The notes under the pieces: generated by a model
Seen by the model: the letters and a program-made list of their open reading frames with translations, nothing else
Databases searched by the model: none
Told to the model about the DNA's origin: nothing
Shown: positions 13,258 through 24,298 of the stretch, piece by piece
Position numbering within the stretch: position 1 is the stretch's first letter
Layout: every line of letters starts with the position of its first letter
Program-made: the position numbers and the translations under genes
Source: Euschistus heros
Taxonomy: Eukaryota; Arthropoda; Insecta; Hemiptera; Pentatomidae
DNA: 64,000 nt
Assembly (NCBI GenBank): GCA_003667255.2
Contig: RCWM02000093.1
Coordinates: 1,755,501 to 1,819,500, forward strand
Direction of reading: 5' to 3'

Positions 13258-13930
13258 TAACATAAATCCAAATAATCTTGTTTGGATTTAATCAAATTTT
13301 TTAATCATAAACTATGAATCTTATTTTTTTGTAATACATGCAGCTAAAGTTGTTTCAGGTAAGCTTAGGCATTTGATGAATAGATTTCGTCATGGTTAAC
13401 CTTAACTGTTTCAGAAAAAAAAACTTGCATTGAATCCAAGAATACACAAACACATAGTGAAAAAAATTTAACCTAATGTTACTCAAAAACGTAAGAAGTT
13501 TGGATTGTATTTTTATGAACGTTAAAGATTTTATACAACATTGATTTTGTTTACATTCAATCAAGTATATCTTTTATTTTTTTTTATATTTTATCATTAA
13601 AAGTTGTTGTAGATAATACAAAGTAACCTAGTCAATTTTACTTTATTACAAATTAAAAAAAATTGCCTACCAATTTGGTCAGGCAAATTTTGAAGCATAG
13701 GAATTTGTTTTTTTCTATTTTTATGAAATTTCGTATTTAAGGGTTCCGTTGAATGCTGAAATCAAATCCGATGTCGGTTCTTGTGAAAAAAATATATTAA
13801 ACGTACTTCACATGACATATTTTAGCTTTTATACCATTAAGTGTGATAGAAAATATTTTTAGCCCAAGAATTCCATTTCAGCACCCTCAAAAACATAGGA
13901 AACGTATGTATATATATATATATATATAAC

Positions 13931-13964
<34 letters not shown>

Positions 13965-14033
13965 TTTTTAACAATATATAAAGGACCAAAAATATATATT
14001 ATATAGTTTCTAAGGGTCGACAAAAATATATTT

Positions 14034-14083
<50 letters not shown>

Positions 14084-16132
14084 AACAAATATTCTTGACC
14101 AAATTGGTAGGCAATTTTTTTTTTTTTAAATTGACATAAACATGAATTACGCTTAGACGAATAAACGTATCAATTTCATATTTTTACACAAAATACAGGG
14201 TGGTAACACGCTTGAAATGTTCTTAATTTCATCTTCCTATCTAGTATTAAACTCAAGTTAAAAATCAAAAGGTATTTCGGATTTTCTAATTTTTTTAATA
14301 GGTTTTTGTTCATCAAATTTTGCATTTATATACATTAAATGACAGCTGAGGCTCTCTTTTTTCCAGTGATACTAATCAATAAATTGCGTAACAAAGTGAC
14401 GGCGAGGAAGGTTAAAGGAAAATTAACAGTAATCGGTTTAAAAATTTCATTTGAATAAAGTTTTTTCAATGTTTTTGAGGGTGCTGAGTTAGAGTCTGAT
14501 GTCAATTTTCGTGTGAAAATTATACCTATAGAGGTAGTTTGCTTGAAAATCTAATCATTTCTTTAGAATTTAACTAACCTAAATCAAAATCTATGAAGCA
14601 GCTGTATTTTTTTTTTAATCCGCAATCAAAAGTTAAAATCTTGGTGCAAGAATTATGTCGATATCATTTTTTAAACTCGAGATATAAAATAAATTATTTT
14701 AATGTTATTTCATTTTTTTTCTCAGCTTCTAGGGCCCTTTAGTCTTTAGGCTTCTAGCCCCCAGTCGGAACGGCAAAATACATGTCTAATATTTTTTGAC
14801 CAGGAACCTCCAAAAAAATTGCCAAGATCCGTGAGAGACTGAGTGTGTCCTCCCCTTGTAAGTAAAACTAAAAAAATCAAGGTAATAATAAAAAAACTGA
14901 AGGGTGGAGTAAGTAAAGGGACCTGTGCTGAAGGAATAGAAATGGTGAGAAAGAAGTCTGCGCAAAATTCACATTTCTGTTCTAAATGACTCAACCCATG
15001 TATCTCAGATACTGCGCGTGTATTGGAGTGTTAAGTACTTCAGTCTATGAAATCAGCGAACCTTGTTTCATATCATTTCTTGATTTATTTTTAATATAAT
15101 TAAAGTATTGGCAAATATTACTATAACCCTTACTAATCTATTTCTACTGCTGCTAACGTTGGCAACAATCGCTCAATACATGTCTCCTCATTACACGGAT
15201 TACTTGTAATCGTGCAACAATTTACTAACTATCATGAACATGAGAGTCATCCTGAATACAATAGAAATCGGGTTATTAACATAAGAATGATCACTAGCGA
15301 TTGCAGTGCATACTTTTATTGTATTTTTTTTACCAATTAAGGCAGATAAAAATCGTTAACTGATAGCTAAACAATTTATGAACAGAAAAATTCATAAGAA
15401 CAAATAGCACTAATCATAAATAGCAATAAGAAGTTCGATTAACAATTAAGAATAAACAAAGGAAATACACGAAAAAAAAAAGTATTTTATACAGTATCCA
15501 CATGTTTTAAATATATAAATATATATTTTATTAATGTAAGATATATCTTACAAATAAATACAAAGTGAACATTTGAAGATTTTTGAGTTAAAATATTTTT
15601 TAAAACTTCAGCGTTGTGTAATTTATTTAGTTTTTTTTTTCTTTTAAGCTCCATATAAAGCAACTAACATGTATGTATTTATTTTATATTATTATAAATA
15701 TTAGTTTTAATAAATTTAAATTGAATAAGTTATTTTTATTTGTAATAAAGTAAAATTGACGAGGCTACTTTGTATTGTCTTCAACAACTTCTAATGATAC
15801 AATTTTAAAATAATAGAAGATATACTTGATTGAGTGTACACAATGAATGTTGTATAAAATCTTAAATGTTCTTAAAAATACAATTCAAAGTTCTTACGTT
15901 TTTGAGTAACAGTAGGTAAAATGTTTTTCACTACGTGTTTGTATATTCTTGGATTCAATGCGAAATTTTTTTTTTCTGAAATAGTTAAGGCTAACCATGA
16001 CGAAATCTATTGATCAAATGCCTAAGCTTACCTCAAACAACATTAGCTACATGTATTCCAAAAATATAAAATTCATAGTTTATGAATAAAAAATTTGATT
16101 AAATCCAAACAAGATTATTTTGATTTATGTTA
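13258..16132. mobile_element. 2.9-kb foldback element with about 400-bp inverted arms
   Basis: The left arm (about 13258-13655) and right arm (about 15738-16132) are reverse complements over their whole length. They share blocks such as CTTGTTTGGATTTAATCAAA and GTCAATTTTACTTTATTACA, at an identity that looks like 85-90 percent by eye. The interior has no intact transposase. A nested smaller foldback (13655-14128) lies just inside the left arm. This is most simply a non-autonomous DNA element with long inverted repeats, but an inverted segmental duplication is also possible. No target duplication was established. Confidence 0.55.
13655..14128. mobile_element. Nested small foldback with (TA)n core
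   Basis: ATTGCCTACCAATTTGGTCA at the left is matched by its reverse complement at about 14095-14118. Between them are two (TA)n arrays (about 13905-13963 and 14036-14079). It is probably a short MITE inside the larger foldback. Confidence 0.5.
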
Positions 16133-17689
16133 GCTCCGTTTAGTGATTCGTAATTACTTCAAGTCTGCTTAAATAAATTTGATGAGTCAGTTAGGAGTTC
16201 AATAATCGTGGGAGTGTTGTTGTCAAAGTCAGAAGACTTGTAAATGATTTATTCATTGGATTATGTATTAATTAACTAACGGTGTAATCCCGATTCGTTA
16301 TTTCCTCGGTGGTCACTCAAGTAGAAGGAATCTTCCCTCACCCTTCCTGGAATTAATACAGCTCTCTATTGATTTAGCTTCCTCAGGGGTAAGATGATCC
16401 CATACGCAATGGATGTATTAAAGCCTAGTAATAGTAAAATATTTGCAGATATGGCCCTTTGTTAGAATTTTTTTATTGAGTAGAAAAAAAAGTTATAATC
16501 TTGTAGCTGTACTAGGGTCTGGAATATGGTTCCCTCAGCCCTATTACAGTATCGAAATAGTTGCCTGAACAGAGGGTTAGTGGCCCGGTCTTGAAAATCG
16601 AGGTTGGCATAATGTATAGTTGACTATACTTTTAATATAAAAGTGTCTAGATGGGTATTTTATTATGACGTATATCAAGGGTGAACTGTTGATTATTTAA
16701 CTTTGTTTGCAATATTCTTTGAACATACATACGAAACTTATATGACTAAATCTTAAATAACCCTGCATATTACCGATACATTTACTTAACATATTCACAA
16801 TATTTGTATATAGTACAGTATAAATTTAAGTCACAATTACACTTGCTAGACAAAAGCCAAATTTATAACCTAATACTACAACTAATTTGAACCAAAAGAG
16901 AAAACCACAGACATTCAAATAGAAACCGTACAGTCAAAAACAATTAAAATAATAACATTACTAATTTGCATAATAAATACTAAACTCATACCATTTTTTA
17001 AAAAAATGAGGTTATTTAGGGGGATCAGAGAATGGTAACAAATTAACAAAATACAGTTTTTATTTTCCAACGTTTTGGCCATATTGGATCCATCGTTGAC
17101 GGTCATGATCAGGACTGATGGAAAGTTCACCTAATGATAAAATATAACACTCTTCACATTTGTGTACTACTTCCTAATCCACATGGTGACAACAATTGGA
17201 CTTAAGATTTCCTCATTCGTGTTACCTGGTAACCCTTAAGAGATCTGTTGTTAGATTAAATCTTATTAATTTTATTTATTTATCCATAGTTCTGGAGTGT
17301 ATTTTATTTTGATTTCCATTGATATCAATTTAATTTCATAAAAGTAAAGCAAAATGTATGTACACAAGATACAGAATAGAAACTCAGCATAATACAAAAA
17401 CTTTTTATTACACTATACTCTACCTAAATATTTTATCATCTCATCTAGCTTACCCCGGTATTCCTCTACTTGATTCTATTAGTATGATGTTTTATCTGTT
17501 TGTACTTTTCGACTGATATATCTATTCATATGAATGAAATTAAATGTTATAATCATTGTTTTTTTTTTCTTCGATCTCCATTGGGTATTTTTTTTTATTC
17601 CAAAAAGCAAGTCACGATCGATATTTGTTTACACACGCAATTGAAGTAACAGATAAACTGTTGCGTATCACACCATTAGAGTTGAGTTG
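16133..17689. other. Intergenic sequence upstream of the cuticle gene
   Basis: No gene recognised. A mildly GC-richer patch at about 16280-16420 carries TAATCCCGATTCG and GGTAAGATGATCCC but no coding signal. The rest is A+T-rich. Confidence 0.35.
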
Positions 17690-17864
17690 GATTTCCAGTG
17701 AGAGGCAGACGACAAAGGCACCTTGTGCAGCTGATGACTTGAGGAATGCAGTCGTCTTTGCCTGGATAACTGGTCTCTTAAAAATAAATGAGCTTATTTT
17801 CGATACATCGGTTTGGGCGGGGCCAAGGTGCCACACCTATTTTACAAGGAAGTATCAGATGCTA

Positions 17865-17873
17865 CGACCTTGG
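17865..17873 (-). promoter_or_regulatory. Putative FTZ-F1 nuclear receptor binding site
   Basis: The minus strand reads CCAAGGTCG, a perfect match to the FTZ-F1/SF-1 monomer consensus YCAAGGYCR, ten bases upstream of the TATA box. In insects beta-FTZ-F1 is a known activator of cuticle protein genes after the ecdysone pulse, so position and gene class agree. Occupancy is inferred. Confidence 0.5.
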
Positions 17874-17882
17874 CACTGGCTT

Positions 17883-17888
17883 TATAAG
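17883..17888 (+). promoter_or_regulatory. TATA box of the RR cuticle gene
   Basis: TATAAG within GGCTTTATAAGCC lies 31 bases before the initiator-like A at 17914 and 64 bases before the start codon. Confidence 0.65.
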
Positions 17889-17946
17889 CCTCATTCGGGG
17901 TCTGCTCTGTGTCAATTGGTCTCTCAGTCAGACTCCAATAAGCAGC

Positions 17947-19864
17947 ATGAAGCTCCTGGTAAGGCAGTGTAACATTATTTTAGATAAAATTATCGGTTAA
18001 TTGAACAAAACAGTTATTGATTAAATATGAGACGGTATCGAAAAACTTTTAGATATATTTTCGGAAAAATTAAAAAAAGTTCAGCTAAGCTCCTTCAATG
18101 TGGCATCATTTTGCGGTCTTCAAGAGTTATATTTGTTTTATTACCATTTCTCTATTGATCCGATTTTATTTGAAATTTATTAAAAACTAATAGTATTTTA
18201 CAAGAATCTCCATTTTTATTTAGTTAGTGATGCATGTGTAAGATTTATAATTTTATCGATACATAGAAATGAGGTTTTAAGATTGTAATTAAAGTGATAC
18301 ATACAGGCAAAATCTATTCAGATGTTTATGATCACTGGCTGTTCATTTTAGCTTGCTTTATATTACAATACATGCAGTATTGTTATAATTTAAACATTAT
18401 GTATGTATAAAAGAAGTTGTCGACTAAACAATTCCAAAATAATTCATATATTGTTCCTTTTTTTTAATTATATCAGATTATTGTGGAACTATTTTAAATT
18501 CAAATTGTTAATATCTATACTCAGTGATCTTTGTTTATTGAACGCTTCTCTCAAGTTAAAATGCATTAGGAAAATGTTAGTTTTAGGTTGTATTTAAGTT
18601 TCATGATAAACATATATGATGGTTGCCAATCTTCTAATGACGCCTTACTTGTGAAATTTATTTTATTCATTTAGTAATTATTTCCAAATAATATATATGC
18701 TGCTCAGTATAACACTATAAATGCATTTATTTTTTATTCTTATGGTTTACTGATCGCCAAATGTTGCAGGCTATTCTTAGTGCCGTAGTCACATGTGCCT
18801 TGGCCAGGCCAGGCGTCACTTACAGCAGCTGGGCTCTGCCCGGAGGACTGGTCGCTGCTCCAGTAGCTCCAGCCTTTGCCGCCCCTATTGCACCAACCCT
18901 CGCTGTACGATCCTATGCCGCTCCAGTGGTTGCTGCTTCTCCAGCTATTGCCGCATACAGCGCCATCCCAGCATTCGCTCCATGGGCTGCTCCAGTAGCA
19001 GCTCCAGTTGAAGCCGCTGCCAAATCCAGCGCTCCAGCTGTCGAGGCCCCAGCCCCAGCCGAAGCCCCTGCTCCAGCTGAACCAGCTTCCGATGATGCCG
19101 TTGCTGTAGAAGCCGCCCCTGCTGACTCCCCAGCCCCAACTGAATCCTCCGCTCCAGTCGAGACTCCAGCCCCAGCAGAAGAAACTCCAGCTCCCGATGC
19201 CCCAGCACCAGCACCAGTTGCTCCAGTCGTTCCAGTTGCTCCAGTCGCTTCAGTAGCAGTTCCAGTTCCCGCCTGGGCTCCAGCAGTTGCACCCGCTCCA
19301 TTCTTTGCTGCTCCAGCCGCAGTCGCTGTCGCCGCTCCAGTCACCAAGTCCCAGTACCACGCTCAGGATGAACTCGGTAACACCGCCTACGGACACGCTG
19401 AGCCAGGTTCCGTTCACAGTGCAGTCCAGGACGCTCATGGCAACCGTGTTGGAAGCTTCAGCTACCTCAACCCCACTGACGGACAGGTCCACAGGACTGA
19501 CTACGTCGCTGACGGTCTTGGTTACAGGGTTGCCGCTAACGACCTTCCAGTCGGCCCAGCTGCTCCAGTCGCTGACACCCCAGAGGTCGCCGCCGCTAAG
19601 GCCGCTCACCTCGCCGCTCACACCCGCGCCCGCAGGAGCGTCCTCACTACTCCCGCCTCTACCACCCCTCTCGTCACTCCAGTAGTCGCCCATGTCGCCG
19701 CTCCCTTGGCTTATGCTGCCCCCTGGGCTTATGCTGCTCCAATCGCCGCTCCAGTCGCTGCCCCAGTTGTTGCCGCTCCCTACGCTGCTCACTTGGGACT
19801 TCCAGCCACCCTTACCACCGTTGTCAACACCCCAGGACATGCTGTCTCTTACAGGATCGACTGA
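17947..19864 (+). CDS. Ala/Pro-rich Rebers-Riddiford cuticle protein (two exons)
   Basis: This is a secreted structural protein of the chitinous cuticle. Exon 1 (17947-17958) encodes only MKLL and ends at CTG|GTAAGG. Exon 2 (18770-19864) follows the acceptor TTGCAG|GCT in phase 0, giving the signal peptide MKLLAILSAVVTCALA and a 368-residue precursor. Starting at the in-frame ATG at 18761 instead would put the splice acceptor inside the coding sequence. Residues about 17-198 are Ala/Pro/Val repeats with an acidic Glu/Asp/Ser section near 85-150. Residues about 200-266 form the RR chitin-binding domain, with GSFSYLNPTDGQ, TDYVADGLGYR and NDLPVGP. A furin-type RARR|S site lies at 290-293, followed by a second Ala/Pro-rich tail. 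The mature chain has no cysteine, as is usual for RR proteins. GC-rich third positions contrast strongly with the genome. RR class (1, 2 or other) was not assigned. Confidence 0.9.
17959..18769 (+). other. Intron 1 of the cuticle protein gene
   Basis: This 811-bp A+T-rich phase-0 intron has donor GTAAGG and acceptor TTGCAG. An intron splitting the signal peptide after about four codons is a common arrangement in arthropod cuticle protein genes. Short reading frames inside it (for example 18403-18597) are A+T-composition noise. Confidence 0.8.
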
Positions 19865-19959
19865 ACTGTATAGGTTGAAGTGAAACCAGAGCTTTTGAGA
19901 CCTGAGTTGGGTTTCAGCTACGACCTATAACATATTGACTGTGAATTTATTAGTTTCAT

Positions 19960-19965
19960 AATAAA
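19960..19965 (+). other. Polyadenylation signal of the cuticle gene
   Basis: AATAAA lies 95 bases after the stop codon (TGA at 19862-19864), implying a 3' UTR of about 110-120 bases. Confidence 0.75.
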
Positions 19966-21019
19966 TTTATTTAATTTTTACAAAATTTCTCTATATTTTC
20001 AACTATAACACACTGCAATATCCCATAATACTTTTGTTCTTTGAATCTGTTTGTTTATAAAGTAAATCCATTATACATACTATTATTTTTAGATAATACG
20101 TAAATTATTAAATAAGATATTAGAAGGTTTTGAATTGAAAAGAATTATTAATATAATCTTATATCGAATTTTAAACTTAACAAGCTTACTAGAGCTTGAA
20201 TTACAGAAAAGAAATTTTTAAGTACACAAAAGTAATTCAATGCACTATTAATTAAAAACTTATTTTTTAGAAATTGGATGTAAACGCCTATGTTAAACAG
20301 AAAAGTATATAATTAATTGATATATATTAAATTTAATAGTTAACAGCCTCTCCAATCGGCACCGAGGTTACTGACTTTAATACTTCATTGTACAAACATT
20401 GCTATTCAGTGAAATATATAGCTAAAGATGAATAAAAACTTTACTCTTTTTTTTGTCTCATTATTTCACTATTTATATTTATTCTATTCTATTCTATATC
20501 ATTGTTAGATATAATGATAGATATGTTTGTTGACACAAGAAAAACTAAGATTTTCTATAACAATATTTTAAAAATATGAAATTGCTTAACGTAAATAAAT
20601 CTCACAACGTATAGTAAAATTCATAATAATATTATACTGTAGAGAATGGAGAAAATATGGAAACAGAGAAAGTCAAGAGAACGCATTTAATGCTTTGTGT
20701 AGTACCGATTGAGCTCATTCGCACTTAAAAAAATATTAGACTGTAAGTGCTGACAAAACTCGAGGCTACCTTCAGAAAAAAAACATTGTCTGTTTAATGC
20801 AAGCATATTCGTCAAAAATTTGCATGAGAAAAAATAAATTTAATGATAGTAACCATGCTTCTAAGACAAATACATGACTTGAACATGTAAAATACAATCT
20901 TTCGTGATAGAATCAGTGGAATGATTACGTATATTTAATTTTAATAATAGTTATTTTAATAAATAATATTTTACTAACTCTAGTTTTATTCTAAAACATT
21001 TGAAGATTTTTTTCGTGAA

Positions 21020-21115
21020 GTAACCCCTTTCACTACCGAGTGATCAAAAGTCGGTTGAAAAAGAGTTTCTTAATTTAATCACATATGACCTCTCTATTTT
21101 ATATCACAAAAGAAA
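21020..21115. repeat. Dispersed repeat, copy 1
   Basis: The core ACTACCGAGTGATCAAAAGT plus CGGTxGAAAAAGA recurs at 26232-26310 in the same orientation, followed in both places by AATTTAATCACA. The class is unknown. Confidence 0.7.
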
Positions 21116-21383
21116 TGTTCTAGTGCGATTTCCACATTTACTATTAGGAAAGACGCTAACAATAGTATATTAGTTTTGTGAAGTTTAAATGCGAATAATT
21201 AAACTGATGTATAATTACTTGTAATGAGATCATTATGATGAGTTAATCACTTGAGATAACAGTTTTATATTTGATATATTTGTTACCTGTAGAACTAGGG
21301 GTAGTTTATTTTGAATTATGCAAATCCAAAAGTTTTTCAGAAATGATCACAAAAATCTTTACTTCATACAAGGAAAATAATTA

Positions 21384-21385
<2 letters not shown>

Positions 21386-21438
<53 letters not shown>

Positions 21439-21447
21439 ATATATATT
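21386..21447. repeat. (TA)n microsatellite
   Basis: TA run with one phase break near 21427. Confidence 0.95.
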
Positions 21448-22192
21448 TTTTTCTTGTATTTTTGAATATTATCAACAAAAGACAGGAAAAGTTCTAATGC
21501 ATCCCTAATAAGCTATCTGATTGGGATTATAAAGAACATAGAGGGTGTTACCTTTGTCGGGTCTTATTGTTTTTAGGTAGGAAATGAATCAATATGGTGA
21601 TTTTACTCTTCATGTTTACAGTAATTCCTTGTGTCTCTACCTTTTATTCAATAAGACAAAACAGGACCGTGAGAGAAAGGAAATGTGCAAAAGGAGGACT
21701 CGAGTAAATAAGAGATCAAAGTGGCGGTGGATAGAGAAGGAAATAAAGAAAACAGGGCTGTTCCGCTTTGGAGGTTTTTCGCCATTCATTCTAATCTCCA
21801 TTGTACTGGGGGGGGGGAGGGGGAGTTACCTGAGCCCTTCAGGCTGATAGACCTTCCTTAGTGGCACGTGCAACTGGTACACTAGGGTCTCTTTTAAAAG
21901 ACACCTGAAGAGACACCTTGGAGGACCATAGATAATTCATTGTAATAGAGACGAATAGTTTTCAACTTAGGATGGATTTCGAAAAAGTTGGTAGTTACAG
22001 CAAGGATCATTCCCAACAGCTGCTGCAGTAGAATGTAAGCTTCTGTTATTCAAAATCATTGTTCCGTTCCAGTTATAGCATAAAAGTAATTTTTAGAGAA
22101 AAAAACAAAGCCGACCTCAATATTAAACCTACATACACAAACTTAACTAAAAAATAAAAAATAATATTTTAATTGCTTTAAAACAAAAACAA

Positions 22193-23433
22193 TTTTCCTG
22201 TTTTCTGTCATTGTCTGTCTTTTCAGTTCATAGTTACACCAGTCAATCATAATTAGTTATTCACTCGAGTGGTTTTACAGTGGCTATTGAAAATTCTTTC
22301 AATTAACGAAAAGTTAAAATTGATTTGCAAAGTGCAGAAAGGAGAAACAAGTTAGGCGTTTGTTGCTAGTGAATTCCAAATCCCGCGTAGTTCTCTTTCA
22401 ACCGTTCTAAAGAATAAAGAAGAGATCGCCACTGGTGGAAGGTGGTAAGTCTACTTTTAGGCACCCTCAGAAAAAAGCGCAATTCAGTTGAAAGTTGTAT
22501 GATAAATTGGTACCAGGTATTGAATTTTCTGTATCAATGAATTTATATGTATGTGCAAACAACATGCACATACCCATTAATGAAAAATATACGTAATGAT
22601 TTCAACTCCCATTTTGTGTTCAATTTTCCCAATTACATGAAGTTAAGTGGAATGATAACCTCCATAAGTCTTAGTTCAGTAACTCGAACTATTTTTCAGG
22701 GTTTCAGGGTCGAACTATTTTGGCAATTCACCTATTCACAATTTATGATCAGTTATCTTAGGAGTCGGTGCCAGCCAAGAAGGGCAGTTTAATCCTGCCT
22801 TTACAATAAACTTTCGAATGGCCGGAGACAGCGGTGTGGTGGTGATGAAACAGTGGGAGGATCTTTACGATTAGAATTTCTTTTCAAATTCTGTTTGTTT
22901 TGGTTGGCACCGACTCCAAAAATAACTGATCATAAATTGTGAATAGGTGAATTGCCAAAATAGTTCGACCCTGAAACCCTGAAAAATAGTTCGAGTTACT
23001 GTACTAAGACTTATGGAGGTTATCATTCCACTTAACTTCATGTGATTGGGAAAATTGAACACAAAATGGGAGTTGAAATCATTACGTATATGTTGTTTTC
23101 ATTATCTTACAGAAAACTTATCTGGTACCAATTTATCATACAACTTATTGCGCTTTTTTCTGAGGGTTCATAGACTTACCACCTTCCACCAGTGGCGATC
23201 TCTTCTTTATTCTTTAGAACGGTTGAAAGAGAACTACGCGGGATTTGGAATTCACTAGCAACAAACGCCTAACTTGTTTCTCCTTTCTGCACTTTGCAAA
23301 TCAATTTTAACTTTTCGTTAATTGAAAGAATTTTCAATAGCCACTGTAAAACCACTCGAGTGAATAACTAATTATGATTGACTGGTGTAACTATGAACTG
23401 AAAAGACAGACAATGACAGAAAACAGGAAAACA
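22193..23433. mobile_element. Foldback element derived from a pogo/Tigger-type transposon
   Basis: Two long inverted arms (about 22193-22776 and 22901-23433) enclose a spacer of about 125 bases. The outer ends read TTTTCCTGTTTTCTGTCATT and its complement. Each arm contains the same transposase DNA-binding-domain remnant in opposite orientation. The right arm lacks about 50 bases present in the left. This fits an inverted duplication of the 5' part of a pogo-type element. The short frames in each arm (22547-22792 and 22871-23062) are mirror copies of non-coding arm sequence. Confidence 0.65.
22294..22436 (+). pseudogene. pogo/Tigger transposase N-terminal HTH remnant
   Basis: On +, the left arm translates with one stop codon as LSINEKLKLICKVQKGETS, stop, then AFVASEFQIPRSSLSTVLKN. 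This is the CENP-B-type N-terminal helix-turn-helix of pogo/Tigger transposases: an EKLxLI helix, then a recognition helix ending in STVLKNK. No DDE catalytic domain is present. The mirror copy lies at about 23190-23332 on the minus strand. Confidence 0.7.
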
Positions 23434-23663
23434 AATTACACATGAAATTCTTTTAATTTGAGTTCGAATTATTGAGGCGATGACTTCTAATAGTTCGTTT
23501 CATAGAGGTGGTCCTAGAAGTTCTCTCTTTTGAACCTTATTTTCAGTTCTACTTATTTTGGACACAATTTTTCACGTTCTTTGTCTGAAATCGTCTCATT
23601 TAGGTGAAATTTAAGTGTAATGTACTTCCGATCGCAGATTTTGTTCGACTTATTTAAGAATTT

Positions 23664-23698
23664 AGCTTATCGAAGTACGACACATCGAGAGTTCACTG
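23664..23698 (-). mobile_element. Possible pogo-type terminal inverted repeat
   Basis: Read on the minus strand this begins CAGTGAACTCTCGATGTGTC, next to TA. It resembles the CAGTGGAACCTCGAT end at 46.89 kb and the general pogo/Tigger terminus. The opposite end was not found, so it may be the surviving edge of the element that gave rise to the neighbouring foldback. Confidence 0.45.
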
Positions 23699-23824
23699 TA
23701 TATGTAAATTTATTTTTGTTAATAATTTATATTTAGTTACCATGGAGATTTTAGATAATCTTAATCATTAATATGTTTAAAATGTAAGGTTATATAACAG
23801 TGATTTTTATTAACTGGTTTACTT

Positions 23825-24298
23825 AAAAAGTGCTGCGTTGATTTCAAAATATTTTTTTTGGCACTACCTCTGAAGTATGCCCTACCGGTCTAAAAAAGAA
23901 TCATCAAAATTGATTAAGAATTGACGGAAGTTCTCAACTCATTTGTATTATTTTTTTCTTTTTTGTATGTACGCGATTACTCCGTCAATTCTGAATCAAT
24001 TTTGATGATTCTTTTTTAGATCGGTAGGGCATACTTCAGAGGTGGTCCCATAAAAAATATTTTGAAATCAACGCAGCACTTTTTAAGAAAAATCAAATAA
24101 GCATTTAATAAGTGATTTTATTAACAGTTTTTTTGATTTTTCTTAAAAAGTGCTGCGTTAATTTCAAAATATTTTTTATGGGACCACCTCTGAAATATGC
24201 CCTACTGATCTAAAAAACAATCATCAAAATTGATTCAGAATTGACGGAGTAATCGCGTAACATACACACAAAAAAAAAATAGAGACGAGTTGAGAACC
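23825..24298. mobile_element. Near-perfect foldback plus an extra inverted copy
   Basis: The arms 23931-24099 and 24132-24296 are reverse complements almost throughout, with only about 30 bases between them. Immediately before them, 23825-23928 repeats the right-arm sequence (AAAAAGTGCTGCGTTxATTTC to TTGACGGA) in direct orientation. Three copies of about 100 bases are therefore arranged +, -, +. There is no coding sequence. It is probably a foldback MITE with a duplicated arm. Confidence 0.65.

Larger units (their letters stand above)
17690..17946 (+). promoter_or_regulatory. Promoter region of the RR cuticle protein gene
   Basis: This GC-richer stretch ends at the start codon of the cuticle gene. 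It contains a GC box (GGGCGGGGCC, about 17815-17824), a partial CCAAGGTGC (17823-17831), a perfect FTZ-F1 consensus (17865-17873, minus strand), TATAAG (17883-17888), and two initiator-like TCA words with A at 17914 and 17926. The predicted 5' untranslated leader is therefore only 20-33 bases. A 138-codon frame covering this region is incidental: it reads through the promoter and continues out of frame past the real start. Confidence 0.65.
19966..22192. other. A+T-rich intergenic sequence
   Basis: No gene recognised. It holds (TA)n at 21386-21447, a dispersed repeat at about 21020-21115 related to 26232-26310, and a G13 tract interrupted by one A at about 21808-21822. The 87-codon frame at 21584-21847 has no homology I can recognise. 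Confidence 0.4.

Noticed and set aside
17556..17972. 138-codon + frame ending beside the cuticle gene start
   Set aside because: It runs through the FTZ-F1 site, TATA box and leader, then reads MKLL out of frame past the splice donor. It is promoter sequence.
17788..18000. 70-codon + frame containing MKLLVRQ near its end
   Set aside because: It includes the true exon 1 in frame but extends upstream across the TATA box and downstream across the GTAAGG donor. Only the four codons 17947-17958 are coding.
18913..19840. Long antisense frames (144, 118 and 196 codons) and + frames in other registers over the cuticle gene
   Set aside because: They mirror the Ala/Pro-rich, GC-rich codons of the real gene. 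They have no signal peptide or domain; translations are Gly/Ala/Thr or Leu/Glu/Arg monotony.
22547..23062. Similar open frames on opposite strands at 22547-22792 and 22871-23062
   Set aside because: They are mirror copies produced by the foldback arms and have no protein family match.
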